A program made the translations under genes and the position numbers. Below the pieces are notes generated by a model. It was not told the origin of the DNA. It worked only from the letters and a program-made list of their open reading frames with translations, and searched no databases. A stretch of 64,000 nucleotides of DNA, from the NCBI GenBank assembly GCA_959347315.1, contig OY365817.1, positions 2,390,295-2,454,294 of the forward strand. Direction: 5' to 3'. The DNA is from Bimastos eiseni (Eukaryota > Annelida > Clitellata > Crassiclitellata > Lumbricidae). Of the stretch, positions 44,975-55,240 are shown piece by piece; positions within the stretch are counted from its first letter, which is position 1, and each line of letters starts with the position of its first letter.

Positions 44975-45411
44975 CTACAAAAGAGGTACTTTGATGAGAC
45001 AGTCTCACCTTCCATCACAACGGTCATCACCGCCCTCTCAAACGCCAACGAACACCTCATTTACCTCAACAATAACCCTACAACCGTGTAGCAACACCAT
45101 CATAACCACCATCATTACCATCATCACATGCATTAACACTGATAACACCTATTATACCGCCATAACAAACGCTGTCACCATCAACGCCAGCATCAATACC
45201 ACTGACCACCACTACACGAATCCCACCAGGCTTACCACTGTTAGCATAAATACCACCACTACCACCTCTCTGCAGCACTCGACAGCAACACCACCACTAT
45301 GACATAAATGACACCGATGACATCAACATCACAAACAACATTACCAGAAGTTGTTCCTTATAATGATCTCGTTGATTAGTGAGTATGATAATTGACTTGA
45401 CAATTTAATTA

Positions 45412-45592
45412 ACTGACTGACTGACTGACTGGCTGACTGACTGACTGACTGACTGACTGACTGACTGACTGACTGACTGACTGACTGACTGACTGACTGA
45501 CTGACTGACTGACTGACTGACTGACTGACTGACTGACTGACTGACTGACTGACTGACTGACTGACTGACTGACTGACTGACTGACTGACTGA
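45412..45592. repeat. (CTGA)n microsatellite, about 45 copies
   Basis: An almost uninterrupted tetranucleotide array; the single variation seen is a CTGG unit near 45430. On the minus strand it gives an open SVSQ-repeat frame (45679-45341), which is not a gene. Confidence 0.98.
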
Positions 45593-45911
45593 TTCGCTAC
45601 TCACCTGCTTCTGATTAAGTGATTGGCGTCTATCCGTCAATCGAGTCTTGCTGATGTTTAGATCTGCAAAGCCAACCATCTTTCTTTAAGACACAATACC
45701 ACAGCCAACCCTAATGCGTGTATCATTATAATAGGCGAATCTTTCTTCCCTTAAAATCTCTTAATTTGTTTGTTACGTTAACCGTAAGCACTATTGCTAT
45801 CTGTTTGTTTTCCTATCTTATCATTTTGTTGTTACCCTAACTATAGTAACTAGCCCTACCATATAGCCAGTGTAGGCTAAAATTATCCACGTGAGCTTGT
45901 CTTACTTACCT

Positions 45912-45946
<35 letters not shown>

Positions 45947-46110
45947 TTGCATTAAACTCATTGCTATCTTTCTATCTTCCTATCTTGTAGCCTTAACCAC
46001 ACCTGGCGTGAATTATCCTAAGCACACCTTTCTTACCAATAATATATCTTCTTATTTATTCATTACATTTTCCGCATTGCGGCTAAGCGTTGATCTACTA
46101 TCGTTTGCTG
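45593..46110. other. No gene seen
   Basis: Ordinary AT-rich DNA with (TTTA)n at 45910-45950 and two loosely similar halves (CTATCTTTCTATCTTCC/CTAGCCCTACC near 45800-45870 and 45960-46020). Confidence 0.5.
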
Positions 46111-46340
46111 TCTAACGACACTCGTAATCGTAATCTCAAAACTTCTAAAGCATCACTCGAATTAAGCCAAAAGCAGGGCGCCAGGTTATTCACGAGCGCT
46201 GCGTCAAATCAATTGGGTTGTCAAATGATAGTCCTAGGAAGATCAAATTGAGTCCGGTTTCCAGAGGATCAGATGAGGCATAGTAGCTGTTATGGGGAAG
46301 GGTCGTTTTGATCGAGGTTTGAAGGTGGACGTTTTTATCC
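46110..46340 (-). mobile_element. LINE 3' tail (41 kb family)
   Basis: The run GTAATCGTAATCTC ... GGTTATTCACGAGCGCTGCG ... GTAGCTGTTA parallels the 3' end of the LINE at 41220-41400. Only the tail is present. A third tail copy lies at about 48960-49050. Confidence 0.75.
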
Positions 46341-46624
46341 CGATTTGGTACTGGGACAGCCAGAGTGTGAACAGTGCCGGAGTTACTTAACTCGTTTTTT
46401 AGTTAAGACGTAATATGGCTTGGGATGGAGTAACCACGCATGGTTGGCGTACCTCTGGACCTTAGCTCCATCACGTGGTACCCACGTGATTAGTAACTTC
46501 TATGGCGTCTGTGTGGAATGCACTGGGCAGCAACCGATGGTGCACGTCGGCTTCTGGAGGCTAACTCAGCGACAGTCTACGGACCGATACTATCATGTGG
46601 TTGGTTGCTAAACCAAATCGGTTA

Positions 46625-46765
46625 TCTTGGCGGCCCTGTTGACGCCCCCTCGACGTCCATCCTAGTGACCAACTTGGCGGTCACAATGGCTGCCATCTTA
46701 ACCATCAGCTTTGCGGCCATCTTGGTACTCCCCATGGCGGTCAATATTGGCGGCCATCTTCTTGG
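46625..46765. promoter_or_regulatory. Cluster of YY1-like GGCGGCCATCTT motifs
   Basis: CTTGGCGGCC (46626), GCTGCCATCTTA (46689), GCGGCCATCTTGG (46713), CATGGCGGTC (46733) and GGCGGCCATCTTCTTGG (46749) form a loose tandem array. Revcomp AAGATGGC is the YY1 core. It lies about 1.7 kb upstream of the first placed dynein exon. Confidence 0.5.
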
Positions 46766-47002
46766 GGGTCTATAATTTAATTGTCAAATGTATTACTCGA
46801 ATCAGCGCGCACCCCTCTCCGGAAGTAATCAACGACTTCCAGTTGCATCTTCGCCTCTTAATCGACTGGACAATTAAGTAGTAATTTCGGTTTAACGACG
46901 CTGTGTCAAAACGGAGATCAATCGGTCATCCTTGTCCTCTATCAAGGCTTCTGACTGGCAGAACAGGCGAATAACGCACTGGTTGGTCGATGGTCATCGT
47001 AC

Positions 47003-47183
47003 CCTTGACGGTGAGGTACGACTGGTTCTCTCCACTTCCACCTTCCCCTCCGAGTCCCTGAGTGTCCGTCATCCAGGTCGATGATCTCCTGCTGCTCCAA
47101 TCCTTTCCACTGGCCACGCTTGCACTGTCCACTCCTCCTCCGCCGCCTGCTTCCTCCATGACCGCTTGGACACGGTACAACAC
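47003..47183 (-). CDS. Possible Gly/Ser-rich coding exon
   Basis: TCGTCTTTCCAG|GTG is a strong acceptor and AAGG|GTACGA a fair donor. The 60 codons between read VLYRVQAVMEEAGGGGGVDS, then SASVASGKDWSSRRSSTWMT and a second glycine-rich part (GLGGEGGSGENQSYLTVKG). It has higher GC than its surroundings, codon-like composition and the dynein strand. It might be an upstream exon of the dynein gene (DNAH8-type N termini are long and low-complexity), but its 3' phase (1) does not fit the exon at 44974 directly, so another exon would be needed. Unassigned. Confidence 0.35.
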
Positions 47184-48184
47184 CTGGAAAGACGAGAATC
47201 CAGTCAGATAGTTATTCACTAATTGTTAGCGTCCATCGTTCAAGTCCAGTAAAATGCCCCACATGCATGGTGCAAAATTGTGCTTAAATAAGAGACAGTG
47301 GCCACGTTTTGTAGCGCTATTAACAGAAGAAGAACAAGAAGAAAGTAAACAATGATGATGCTGTTGCTGATGTTGCTGATTACGATGACGATTATCACAC
47401 CCAGAAGTAGGTGAAGATGAAGGAAAATGAGGAGGAGGAAGGGGGCATAAAGAAGGTGAAGATGACGGTAACTGATGAAGATGAAGGGGGCATAAAGAAG
47501 ACGAAGATGAAGATAAATGATGAAGAGGGTAGGGCATAAAGAGATAAGGAGAAATAAGTTAAAGATTGGAGATTAATCGATGAATATTTTTCAACGAGTG
47601 CCAGCCTTAACATAAATGAACAGTTACGCTTACCTCAGTCAGGCTCAGTGGCGTGTCACGTGTTGCGGGATTATTCTAGACTTCTTATTTCACCTCTAGA
47701 ATAATATTAATTACCAGCAGAATAAGTAGGCCTATGTCGTTGCACTGATACGAATTCCTCTACTTACAGACTCCACTGCCTGTGTGTTGCTAAAGCTTTC
47801 GAACGCAAACAAGTTAAATCAGGTTTATCAAGACCAACGTAGCGTTCTATCAGCGATGATGTCTATATCAATGTCTCGATAAGCAGACACCATGCGACTG
47901 CAAATTAACAACGTGTCGATTAGATTTCTCTGGAACACAACGTAAGCATGATATGATGCTTCATGTTGAAGTCTCAGCAGTGTTTGAAAGGAGTTAATGG
48001 GTTCTGCTGTTGGTCTCTGTCTTTCTCCATCTCTCTCCCTCTCTTTCCCACTCTCCCCTCTCTCTTTCTCTGACTCTCTCTCTTTCTCTGTCTCTCTGTC
48101 TCTCTCTCTCTCTGTCTTTGTCTGTCTGTCTCTGTCTGTCTCGGTCTGTCTCTGTCTGTCTCTGTCTGTCTGTCTGTCTCTGTC

Positions 48185-48248
<64 letters not shown>

Positions 48249-48515
48249 GTTGCCATGACAATGCGTGCCCATGGATTGCGTGATACTTCCTTGCAGCTGG
48301 CGTCACCTGGTGATTGGTATGGGCTGGCGCCGTCTCCTAAATAATTCAACGTCTTCGAAATCTTAATTTTATTTCAGGCGCTTGCCAACTAATTGATGGC
48401 GTTGACACTACGATTGCTTCGTCTATGCGTAGATCGCTGAATACGCACCTCCATTTATGCCGCTGACCGTACAATATGTATCGTTGTCTTTTTCATTCAA
48501 TCAATCGTGAAACTT
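47184..48515. other. No gene seen; CT-rich microsatellite
   Basis: A GAAGATGAAGG-type tandem repeat lies at 47405-47535. A long CTCTCTGT/CTGTCTGT tract (48020-48245) creates long artefactual open frames on both strands. Between them is ordinary sequence. Confidence 0.7.
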
Positions 48516-49050
48516 CTATAGCGTATCTACAGGGTTACTAGTCAGAAGTGCTCTCGACCCCATCACGGCTGAAACTGAAAGGCACAGCTTTAAGTCGAGT
48601 TTGCTATAAAAAGGATGAGAGTGAACCTTGGGCACAAGCTTAACGCCAACGGGAACGTGTTCTAGAGCGAGGGCCAAACACTGAGAAGACACGACTGTAC
48701 TTAGTATTTCTACGGGCAACTGGGGGCGACGATTAGCTCTCGCTCAGCAGAGTAAGACAGGCAGAGGCAGAGGTCAGACCCAACAAGCACCACCAGACCA
48801 CAGCTGTGATATTGTCTAGGGATTCGCTGCTGAGGGGGAAGCTAGTTAAGCCCATCCGGCAAACAGGTGTATAGCCGGAGACTGTCTGTTCGAGTCTGAG
48901 GACGTTTATTGTAAATATCTGTTTGCTCATCGCTCTGTGTCTGTTCGGACCAGACATCGAATCCCAAGCATCTAAATTTCAACATTTTCGAAAGCTGCAC
49001 GCAGGGCACCAGCTTCTTCACGAGCGCTGCGTCGAATCAAAGCTGTTGTT
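48516..49050 (-). mobile_element. LINE 3' fragments
   Basis: 48516-48730 resembles, at nucleotide level, the piece at 62285-62470 (CAGAAGTGCTCTCGACCC, GGAACGTGTTCTAGAGCGAG versus GGGAGCATGTTCCAGAGCGA). 48960-49050 holds the GGGCACCAGC...CACGAGCGCTGCGTC tail of the 41 kb LINE family. No intact frame. Confidence 0.6.
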
Positions 49051-49189
49051 TAAGGGTGTAATGGACAGATTTCAGTCGGGTGATCAGACTTGCGGTCCTT
49101 GATATGGTTATAGCGCCGGTGAATATGCTGGTCTCCCTGACGTGGCTTTTGTGGGCGCTGAGAATGTTTCACAGATTTGCATTGTAACA

Positions 49190-49320
49190 CAACATTACAT
49201 TATATTACATTACATTATATTACATTACATTCTATTACATTGCATTCTATTACATTACATTCTATTACATTACATTACATTCTATTACATTCTATTACAT
49301 TATATTACATTACATTACAA
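49190..49320. repeat. (ATTACATT)n minisatellite
   Basis: TTACATTATATTACATTACA-type units repeat for about 130 bp. Confidence 0.9.
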
Positions 49321-49500
49321 GTAGAGGTAGAGAAACTGCGGTTTCTATGTATTCAGGAAGGTCTGTGAATTCTTCAAGAGGTCAGCGTTCAGTTTGGGAT
49401 TGAAAGCCATTGCCATGCATGGAGTAATAATTTGTGGCATCGGTTTCAGGACTGGTAGCTTACAATTTCACCGCAGTTGAACCTCGATGGTTTGCCTATA

Positions 49501-50701
49501 GGGGCCGTTCACATATTATATAACGCACAAAATCACCATTTTTGGCCCACTCCTACCCCTAACAACGTTATATAACAGCAGCTGTGATTCCCCACCCCTA
49601 TATTATATAACAGATATGCTACCCACCCCCCTACCCCACCCCAGCCTATAAGCACATGAAAAGACATACAATCAACATAGTTGTATTGCACAATATGACA
49701 CTTATATAACAATACGATGTTAGTTAGCACTTTAATAGTATGATTCAACTGATAATTGCCTTTATCCAATTCGAGAACTGCAGTAAAAATCATCATATGC
49801 GCAATTAGCAATGTAACAAAAGCTACCTTAAAGTTGTGTACTTTCTCGTGCCAATAATGATTAGACCGAATGTAGGGAGTTCCTCAGCATCTTAATAATC
49901 GCACTTTTAATGGCGCTAAATTCACTTGTATTAATTACGGTAACTAATTGGGTAGTCGACGATTGTCACCATGTATCTACATATATGCCTACTAATACAG
50001 CATGATAATACATGGTAGTGACGTACATCCTATTTAAAAACACCATTTTAGTTTCCCTCCTGTTTTGCACTAGAAATGAGCATTACAGTATCATACAGAA
50101 TGGATTGGTTTAATATTGCACTATCAGGTAATTATCGACAACTGAACAACTCTTCCTATTTAATAGCGGATGACACAGAGTGTAGGCCTATACTACAACT
50201 GCAATTGGGTATTTAAGCAAACACATAAACTATTTACACATACTATAGAAAATGAAATCAAGCATTTTGATAATACGAACCAAAATAATAATTTCAAGTG
50301 AATTAATTTTAATTTAAACCACAATCATAACAAATCACACCGAATTGAATTTAAGAGCGTATAAAGCTATGCACAGGAAATTGTTAAAATTGTAAACAGA
50401 AAATTGTTAAGTGGATTTATAAATAATAACCAAGAACACCAAATCATTTTGCCAGGTGGCAGCTAATGGTGCTAGTTTTGATTCTCAACGTATTGTGAAC
50501 TTCGATTAAACAATGAAGGTCCGTGGTACATGGAATTTCCAATTGGCAGGCAAACAGGCAAAATAGCATAAGCTGAAAAAAGTTTGTTATATAACAAAAC
50601 CTTCAACCTACCCTCCCCCCCCACCCTACACAATATAACGCTAACAAAACAGGAACCCACCCACCTACACCTTGAGCGTTATTTAATATGTGAACGGCCC
50701 C
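49501..50701. mobile_element. Deleted derivative of the PLA2/integrase element
   Basis: Bounded by GGGGCCGTTCACATATTA... and its inverted form ...TTAATATGTGAACGGCCCC (TIR of about 26 bp with few mismatches). The right 600 bp (50100-50701) match, inverted, the left end of the 30.5 kb element, up to a junction near 50100 where the shared sequence TGGTTTAATATTGCACTATC stops. The left 600 bp have no counterpart there and presumably represent the lost right end. No coding frame remains, so this is a non-autonomous copy. GTTATATAAC palindromes recur inside both ends. Confidence 0.8.
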
Positions 50702-50704
50702 ACA

Positions 50705-50759
50705 CTATAGAGACTGAGTCTTAAGGTCCGAACCTAACTTCAAGATTCAGTCTCTATAG
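50705..50759. repeat. Hairpin, 18-bp stem with one G:T, 19-nt loop
   Basis: CTATAGAGACTGAGTCTT pairs with AAGATTCAGTCTCTATAG. It begins 4 bp after the right TIR of the 49.5 kb element, and CTATAGGCAAA on its far side mirrors TTTGCCTATAG just left of that element. Confidence 0.75.
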
Positions 50760-50822
50760 GCAAAACCTTGAGGTTAGACCGACATTGCTGGCTTATCACC
50801 ACACATATATCAAGCATTTTTA

Positions 50823-50825
<3 letters not shown>

Positions 50826-50863
<38 letters not shown>
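50826..50863. repeat. (GATT)n microsatellite
   Basis: About nine copies of GATT ending in GACACAGAATAC. Confidence 0.95.
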
Positions 50864-51202
50864 CACAGAATACAATGCCAGGCAACGATCGGTAACAACA
50901 CTACTCGTTATAGTTCAAGCGCTCACAGCCCAGCGGTTTTTTCCCAGCTAATTACAGCGCTATCTTCGGCGATATTCAGAGCCAATTATAGTATGTCATT
51001 GGAACTAATTAACGGACACACATTGATGATGAGAGAATTGAAGTGACTTCGCAAAATCGTAGTGGTTACTATTTTTTGCTTTGAATTTTGTTGGCCGTCA
51101 AAAAACGTGAGTAAATTATTGAGTCAAACATGGTTTGACTCATTAAAAGTGATATAACTTTTGTTCTGTTTGAAATATTTTAGTAAATTTTGACCATTAT
51201 AT

Positions 51203-52072
51203 TGTAACGGGACGGGGCCTATTCGACAGTGACCAGGATGACGACTTGCAGCCCCGTCCGATATGGGGTAGTTCGAGTTGCAGTCCGCTGAATAAGGCTT
51301 CAGTGGTTTGCTGAAGACTAACCATTTAAGGTTTAAATAGCTCCTTCCTGAATGACGCGAGAATAACACACGCTTGTTCGATAATCCTCTTTTAATGTAC
51401 AACGGAAAACAATACTTCTGTAGCGCCCATTCGGAAACAGTCCGTATCTCACCCCTCAATACGCCCTACGTCGATAACTAACGAGTAATTGCAACGTTAC
51501 GTCAATGGCTGACGGCGACTACTATGCTACGTCAATGGCTGACGGCGACTATCGCAAATCTACGACGACTATATCCACGACGACTATATCCACGATGACT
51601 ATCGCAAAGCAACGACGACTATTCGTGCTTCCTAGGAGCCGAGACTGCAAGGCCGAAGCCGAATCTACAAGGCTCCCTGATGACGATCTCCAGACGACGA
51701 CGATCTTCCAGACGAACTCCTTTTATACTAATTTGCTGTAGATAGTGGATGATACACAGTAGATAGGAGGCAGTAGACAGTAGAGACTACACAGTAGATA
51801 GCAGATAGACTACAGTAGATAGGATACAGTAGATAGTAGATATCTACAGTAGATAGTAGATGGATTACAGTAGATAGTAGATAATACACAGTAGATAGGA
51901 TACAGTAGATAGTAGATATCTACAGTAGATAGTAGATAGACTACAGTAGATAGTAGATAAGCGTATACAGCAGGTAGATACCACAGAAGAAAGAACACAG
52001 TAGACAGGCGTACACAACAGGCAGACACTACAGCAGGCCGACACTATGTAAGCGTACCCTTAAACCGTTACA
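51203..52072. mobile_element. Probable solo LTR
   Basis: It starts TGTAACGG and ends CCGTTACA, a perfect 8-bp inverted TG...CA terminus as in many Ty3/gypsy LTRs. Length is 870 bp. The interior has a tandem array of ACAGTAGATAGTAGAT-type units (about 51725-51990). The flanking bases (TATAT left, GTATG right) do not form a clear duplication, and no internal region or second LTR is seen. Confidence 0.55.
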
Positions 52073-52682
52073 GTATGTAAATATGAGTTAACTTACTGCC
52101 TGTAAAATTTCATTTGCTAGTCTCTACTTTTGGCCGAAATATTAGCAAATTGCCTGAGAGGGTTACTTGTTTAATGGCCCACCCTATACATGCAAAACAA
52201 CCCTGCGTTGGATGGAGTGGAAACGATGAAGGCGACAGAATTCACACCTCATCCTGGGAATGCCGGAAAAATGTACTCAAAAGTATCTCAAAGACAAAGT
52301 ACAATTAAATGCAACATTGATTTTAAACAGAAGCCAGAATATTAAAAGCACTTCAATTATGACAATTTATTCACGAAATCGCATACATGCGAAGCTACTT
52401 AGCCTAATTATCTATAGCCATAAATTTATTAATGCGTTTCGGTGAAAATGGAAATAATATAACAATCGCTGCCTAAATGTTTAAACATTAATTTTTTCAC
52501 TGATTTGAATCGTTAAACGCAGAGGTCGAACCAGTTCGTAAATGTTGAACCGCCTCTTTATAGGATTATATTGTCGACTGAATAAGGGTATTTAGCTTCT
52601 ATAGATTCTCAACCACGAGCTACAATGCGACGTTGGATTGTTTTTCCAGATGAGGGTAGGTTCAGCGAATAGCATGGATGAT
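52073..52682. other. Downstream flank of the 7TM exon; no gene seen
   Basis: AT-rich. On the minus strand it would hold the 3' UTR of the receptor exon. A possible polyadenylation motif AATAAATT (complement of AATTTATT at about 52360 and 52422) is present. Confidence 0.4.
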
Positions 52683-53147
52683 CTAGTACTCCGTTGCTTT
52701 GGGTGAATCCTTCTGGATGGCGCTCAGTCGAACGACTTCCTCATCGCGATCCAACGATGGAAACAGTCGGTGACAGCAACGGATGTTTCTCAGCTGAGAA
52801 CGAAACTCGTCTCTTAACGACTTCAGAATTACGAAACACAGAATCGGTTGAAGGGCGATTGACAACGCGAAGACCAGTTCGATAACTACTCTCAATGCCA
52901 CATATATGCCTAGTCCTACAGACCAAACACTTTGATGAAAAAAGACCAAGCCGAACTGTGAAAAGAAAATCATCGACGACAGAGTAACAGCGACGACTCT
53001 CATCTGCTCATCAAAAGCGGATCTCCCCTCGATCTGCGAGAATCCGAAGGCGCTGCCTTCTCTCTTTGTACACAGAATGATAAGCAGAATGATGGGTAGG
53101 AAGAAACCAAACGGTAGGACCCACATTATGATCGATTTGATAATGTT
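52683..53147 (-). CDS. 7TM receptor, last exon (TM5-TM7 and tail)
   Basis: The acceptor ATTTCCTCAG|AAC opens 154 codons ending TAG at 52683. Hydrophobic segments: about residues 8-26 (MWVLPFGFFLPIILLIILCT, TM5-like, ending in a Cys/Arg loop), 49-70 (VVAVTLSSMIFFSQFGLVF, TM6-like) and 80-105 (RVVIELVFALSIALQPILCF, TM7-like). An amphipathic RDEFRSQLRN with CC (helix 8, likely palmitoylated) and a charged tail follow. LQPILCF sits where rhodopsin-like receptors have NPxxY, so the motif is diverged. Ligand and subfamily are not identifiable. Upstream exons should lie to the right, but I found none. Confidence 0.6.
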   Translation of the reverse strand, partial: NIIKSIIMWVLPFGFFLPIILLIILCTKREGSAFGFSQIEGRSAFDEQMRVVAVTLSSMIFFSQFGLVFFHQSVWSVGLGIYVALRVVIELVFALSIALQPILCFVILKSLRDEFRSQLRNIRCCHRLFPSLDRDEEVVRLSAIQKDSPKATEY

Positions 53148-53380
53148 CTGAGGAAATAGATTATTTTAGAGCAATTTATGGAAAACCTGGACGAAGCAGC
53201 CAAAGTACGACAAGAGGCAGAGGGTATTCTATTCAAGTTGAATAGGCCTACCTTGGAAATTTGCATCTTATTGGTGTTCAGGTCTGTCGTCAGGGATAGG
53301 TTTCACCAGACAGCATAAAGCTGCAGAGCACAAACATGGATCTATAACCCTATAATCTATATATATATATATTATTAGTT

Positions 53381-53950
53381 CCTTGTTTTAAGATGAGTAG
53401 TTATTGGGTCCTTCTGGGTGCTGCTCTGTGCGGGCCTTCCCTTCCCTTACGCCCTATCCTTATCAGTGGCCGAGAGACACTCGCCTGTGGGACGGATGAT
53501 ATATAAAGGAAGTGAGAAGAGAGAGAAAGGTGGTTGGTTTTTGGTTGGCCTGGAGCAAGGAAGGGGACGGTGAAGAACGTGAGGAGTTGACGAAACGGAG
53601 GAAGGAGGTATGGGATTAGCGTGAGTGGTTGCGGTCGATCAACACTGATGAGAACAGAGGAGGCTGTCTCACGTACTACCGTTCCCTACTTTAGACGATA
53701 TTCTCGGTAATCAATTATCCTCAGGTACTTGGTTACTTTTCCTATACGTTGGTTATTATCTAAATCCTTGGTGCTCTGATTGTGAATATGAACATATCTG
53801 ACGTATGTAGATTAGTCATATAGTTCTCGCCTTTTTGTATTCCTAGTAATAAAGTTGGTTGTAATATATTATCTCTCCGAGAGTCTATTTTGACTAACTA
53901 GGGTTGAACAAATACAGCTTCGGCCGGGAACGATTGGAGATACTTGCAAG
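53381..53950 (+). mobile_element. LTR-like fragment
   Basis: GGATGATATATAAAGGAAG (TATA box, about 53495) and CTAGTAATAAAGTTGG (polyadenylation signal, about 53845) are 350 bp apart, followed by GGGTTGAACA. The spacing is LTR-like, but neither terminal repeats nor a coding region are defined. Confidence 0.3.
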
Positions 53951-54418
53951 GTTAACAGTTGAATGGTTCAATCCTATGAAAGTGCGAAATCCTGAGTAAG
54001 GCATTATCCCGCAAAGATATCTTATGGTTAGAGCAAAGGTAATATGTCTAACGTCACCAAAAGAGGGGCCTTATAGATCTGAACACAGCTGAAAAGCTCT
54101 TATAAATTTTCAGGTCATTGGTTGGCAGTTTAAGTGATTATTTTGTGGACTTTGAGGACAAAAGGAAGATCAAAATTGTTCTTGAAAATGAGCTGGTGTA
54201 CAAAGCAGATACCCAAAGAAAGAAAGATGGTATTTTGAAACTCAGAGGAAATGATGGCACTTTTAGAGATGTCAAGCCTCAAGGGACCCAGAGAAGCTTG
54301 AAGCCCACTTCATCGGTTAATACGGCTCTGGTTATAATAACAATGATAATTTTCATTTAATTAAAATTAACAGTAATAATAATATTATGATTTGGTGGTG
54401 ATGTTCGTTGTTAGATAA
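53951..54418. other. No gene called
   Basis: A plus-strand frame (54118-54360, 80 codons) contains an IVLENELVYKADTQRKKDGI stretch that looks compositionally protein-like. I recognise no family. It could be an exon or a degraded transposon piece. Confidence 0.3.
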
Positions 54419-54458
54419 ACACACCAGTTGGCACACCGCAATGTGCCAACTGGTGTGT
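54419..54458. repeat. Perfect 17-bp hairpin, 6-nt loop
   Basis: ACACACCAGTTGGCACA and TGTGCCAACTGGTGTGT are exactly complementary around CCGCAA. Confidence 0.9.
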
Positions 54459-54889
54459 AGCAATTGATGACAAATTTGTAGAGTCAATCGTGGCTTTTAT
54501 TATCATTATTAGGTCTACCAATGCTATAGCAGGGACTAATTAAATTAATATTGCGAGCCTTAGTCGAAGCAGCACTAATAGATCAACTTCAGGTAGACCT
54601 ACAGTAGTAGATTTAGTAGTAATTATAGCAGAAGTAATTGAAGCTATGCGCACAATGTACGTGCTTTTAAGCGTAGCGATGGCCATGGTAGGACTATTTG
54701 CACAGAGCGCTAGTGTCAAAATGTTGCATGAATTATTGTTTGACTCGTTCCAAGGTTCAGGCATTGAGGCCGAACCAGTATCAACAGCACATTGTGAAGC
54801 ATATTATCTGTTTGTTCAAACGTAGAAGACTCAGACATCATAATTGACCAGCTAGGTCTACGTATCAGACTACGAATTCCGAGAACAAT

Positions 54890-55240
54890 ACGTATCTGAT
54901 GATTTATATAGCGCTTCTTACAATAATTTTTTATTAGCTATTCAGAAGCGCTCTAATCATGACAGCCCCGAGAAAATATGAAAGTCTTCAGGCAACGAAG
55001 GGATAGGGATAGGAGGCCAAGTAATAGCTTGCTACGTATTATGGGGGGGGGGGCGGCGGGCGGTTAGGTCATTCCACAAAGAAGGGCCCACGATGACAAA
55101 GGCACGGTGTTAGGTCCTAACAGTTCTTGCTCGTGAAACAAGGAGAGTTGATTCGCAGACCGGAGAGGGCGGGAGGAGACAGCAGAGGGAGACAAGCAAT
55201 GAGCTTGGCTGCCGAGTTCATAACCGACTGCAGGGAGAAT
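54890..55240 (-). mobile_element. LINE 3' fragment
   Basis: It shares ATATAGCGCTTCTTAC...TTCAGAAGCGCTC and the RSANQLSLFHEQELLGPNT-type C-terminal peptide pattern with the copies at 36.4, 48.5 and 62.3 kb. Frames are broken. Confidence 0.55.

Noticed and set aside
47828..48349. Long RERERE/DRQTDRQ frame and its complement
   Set aside because: Translation of the CTCTGTCTGT microsatellite.
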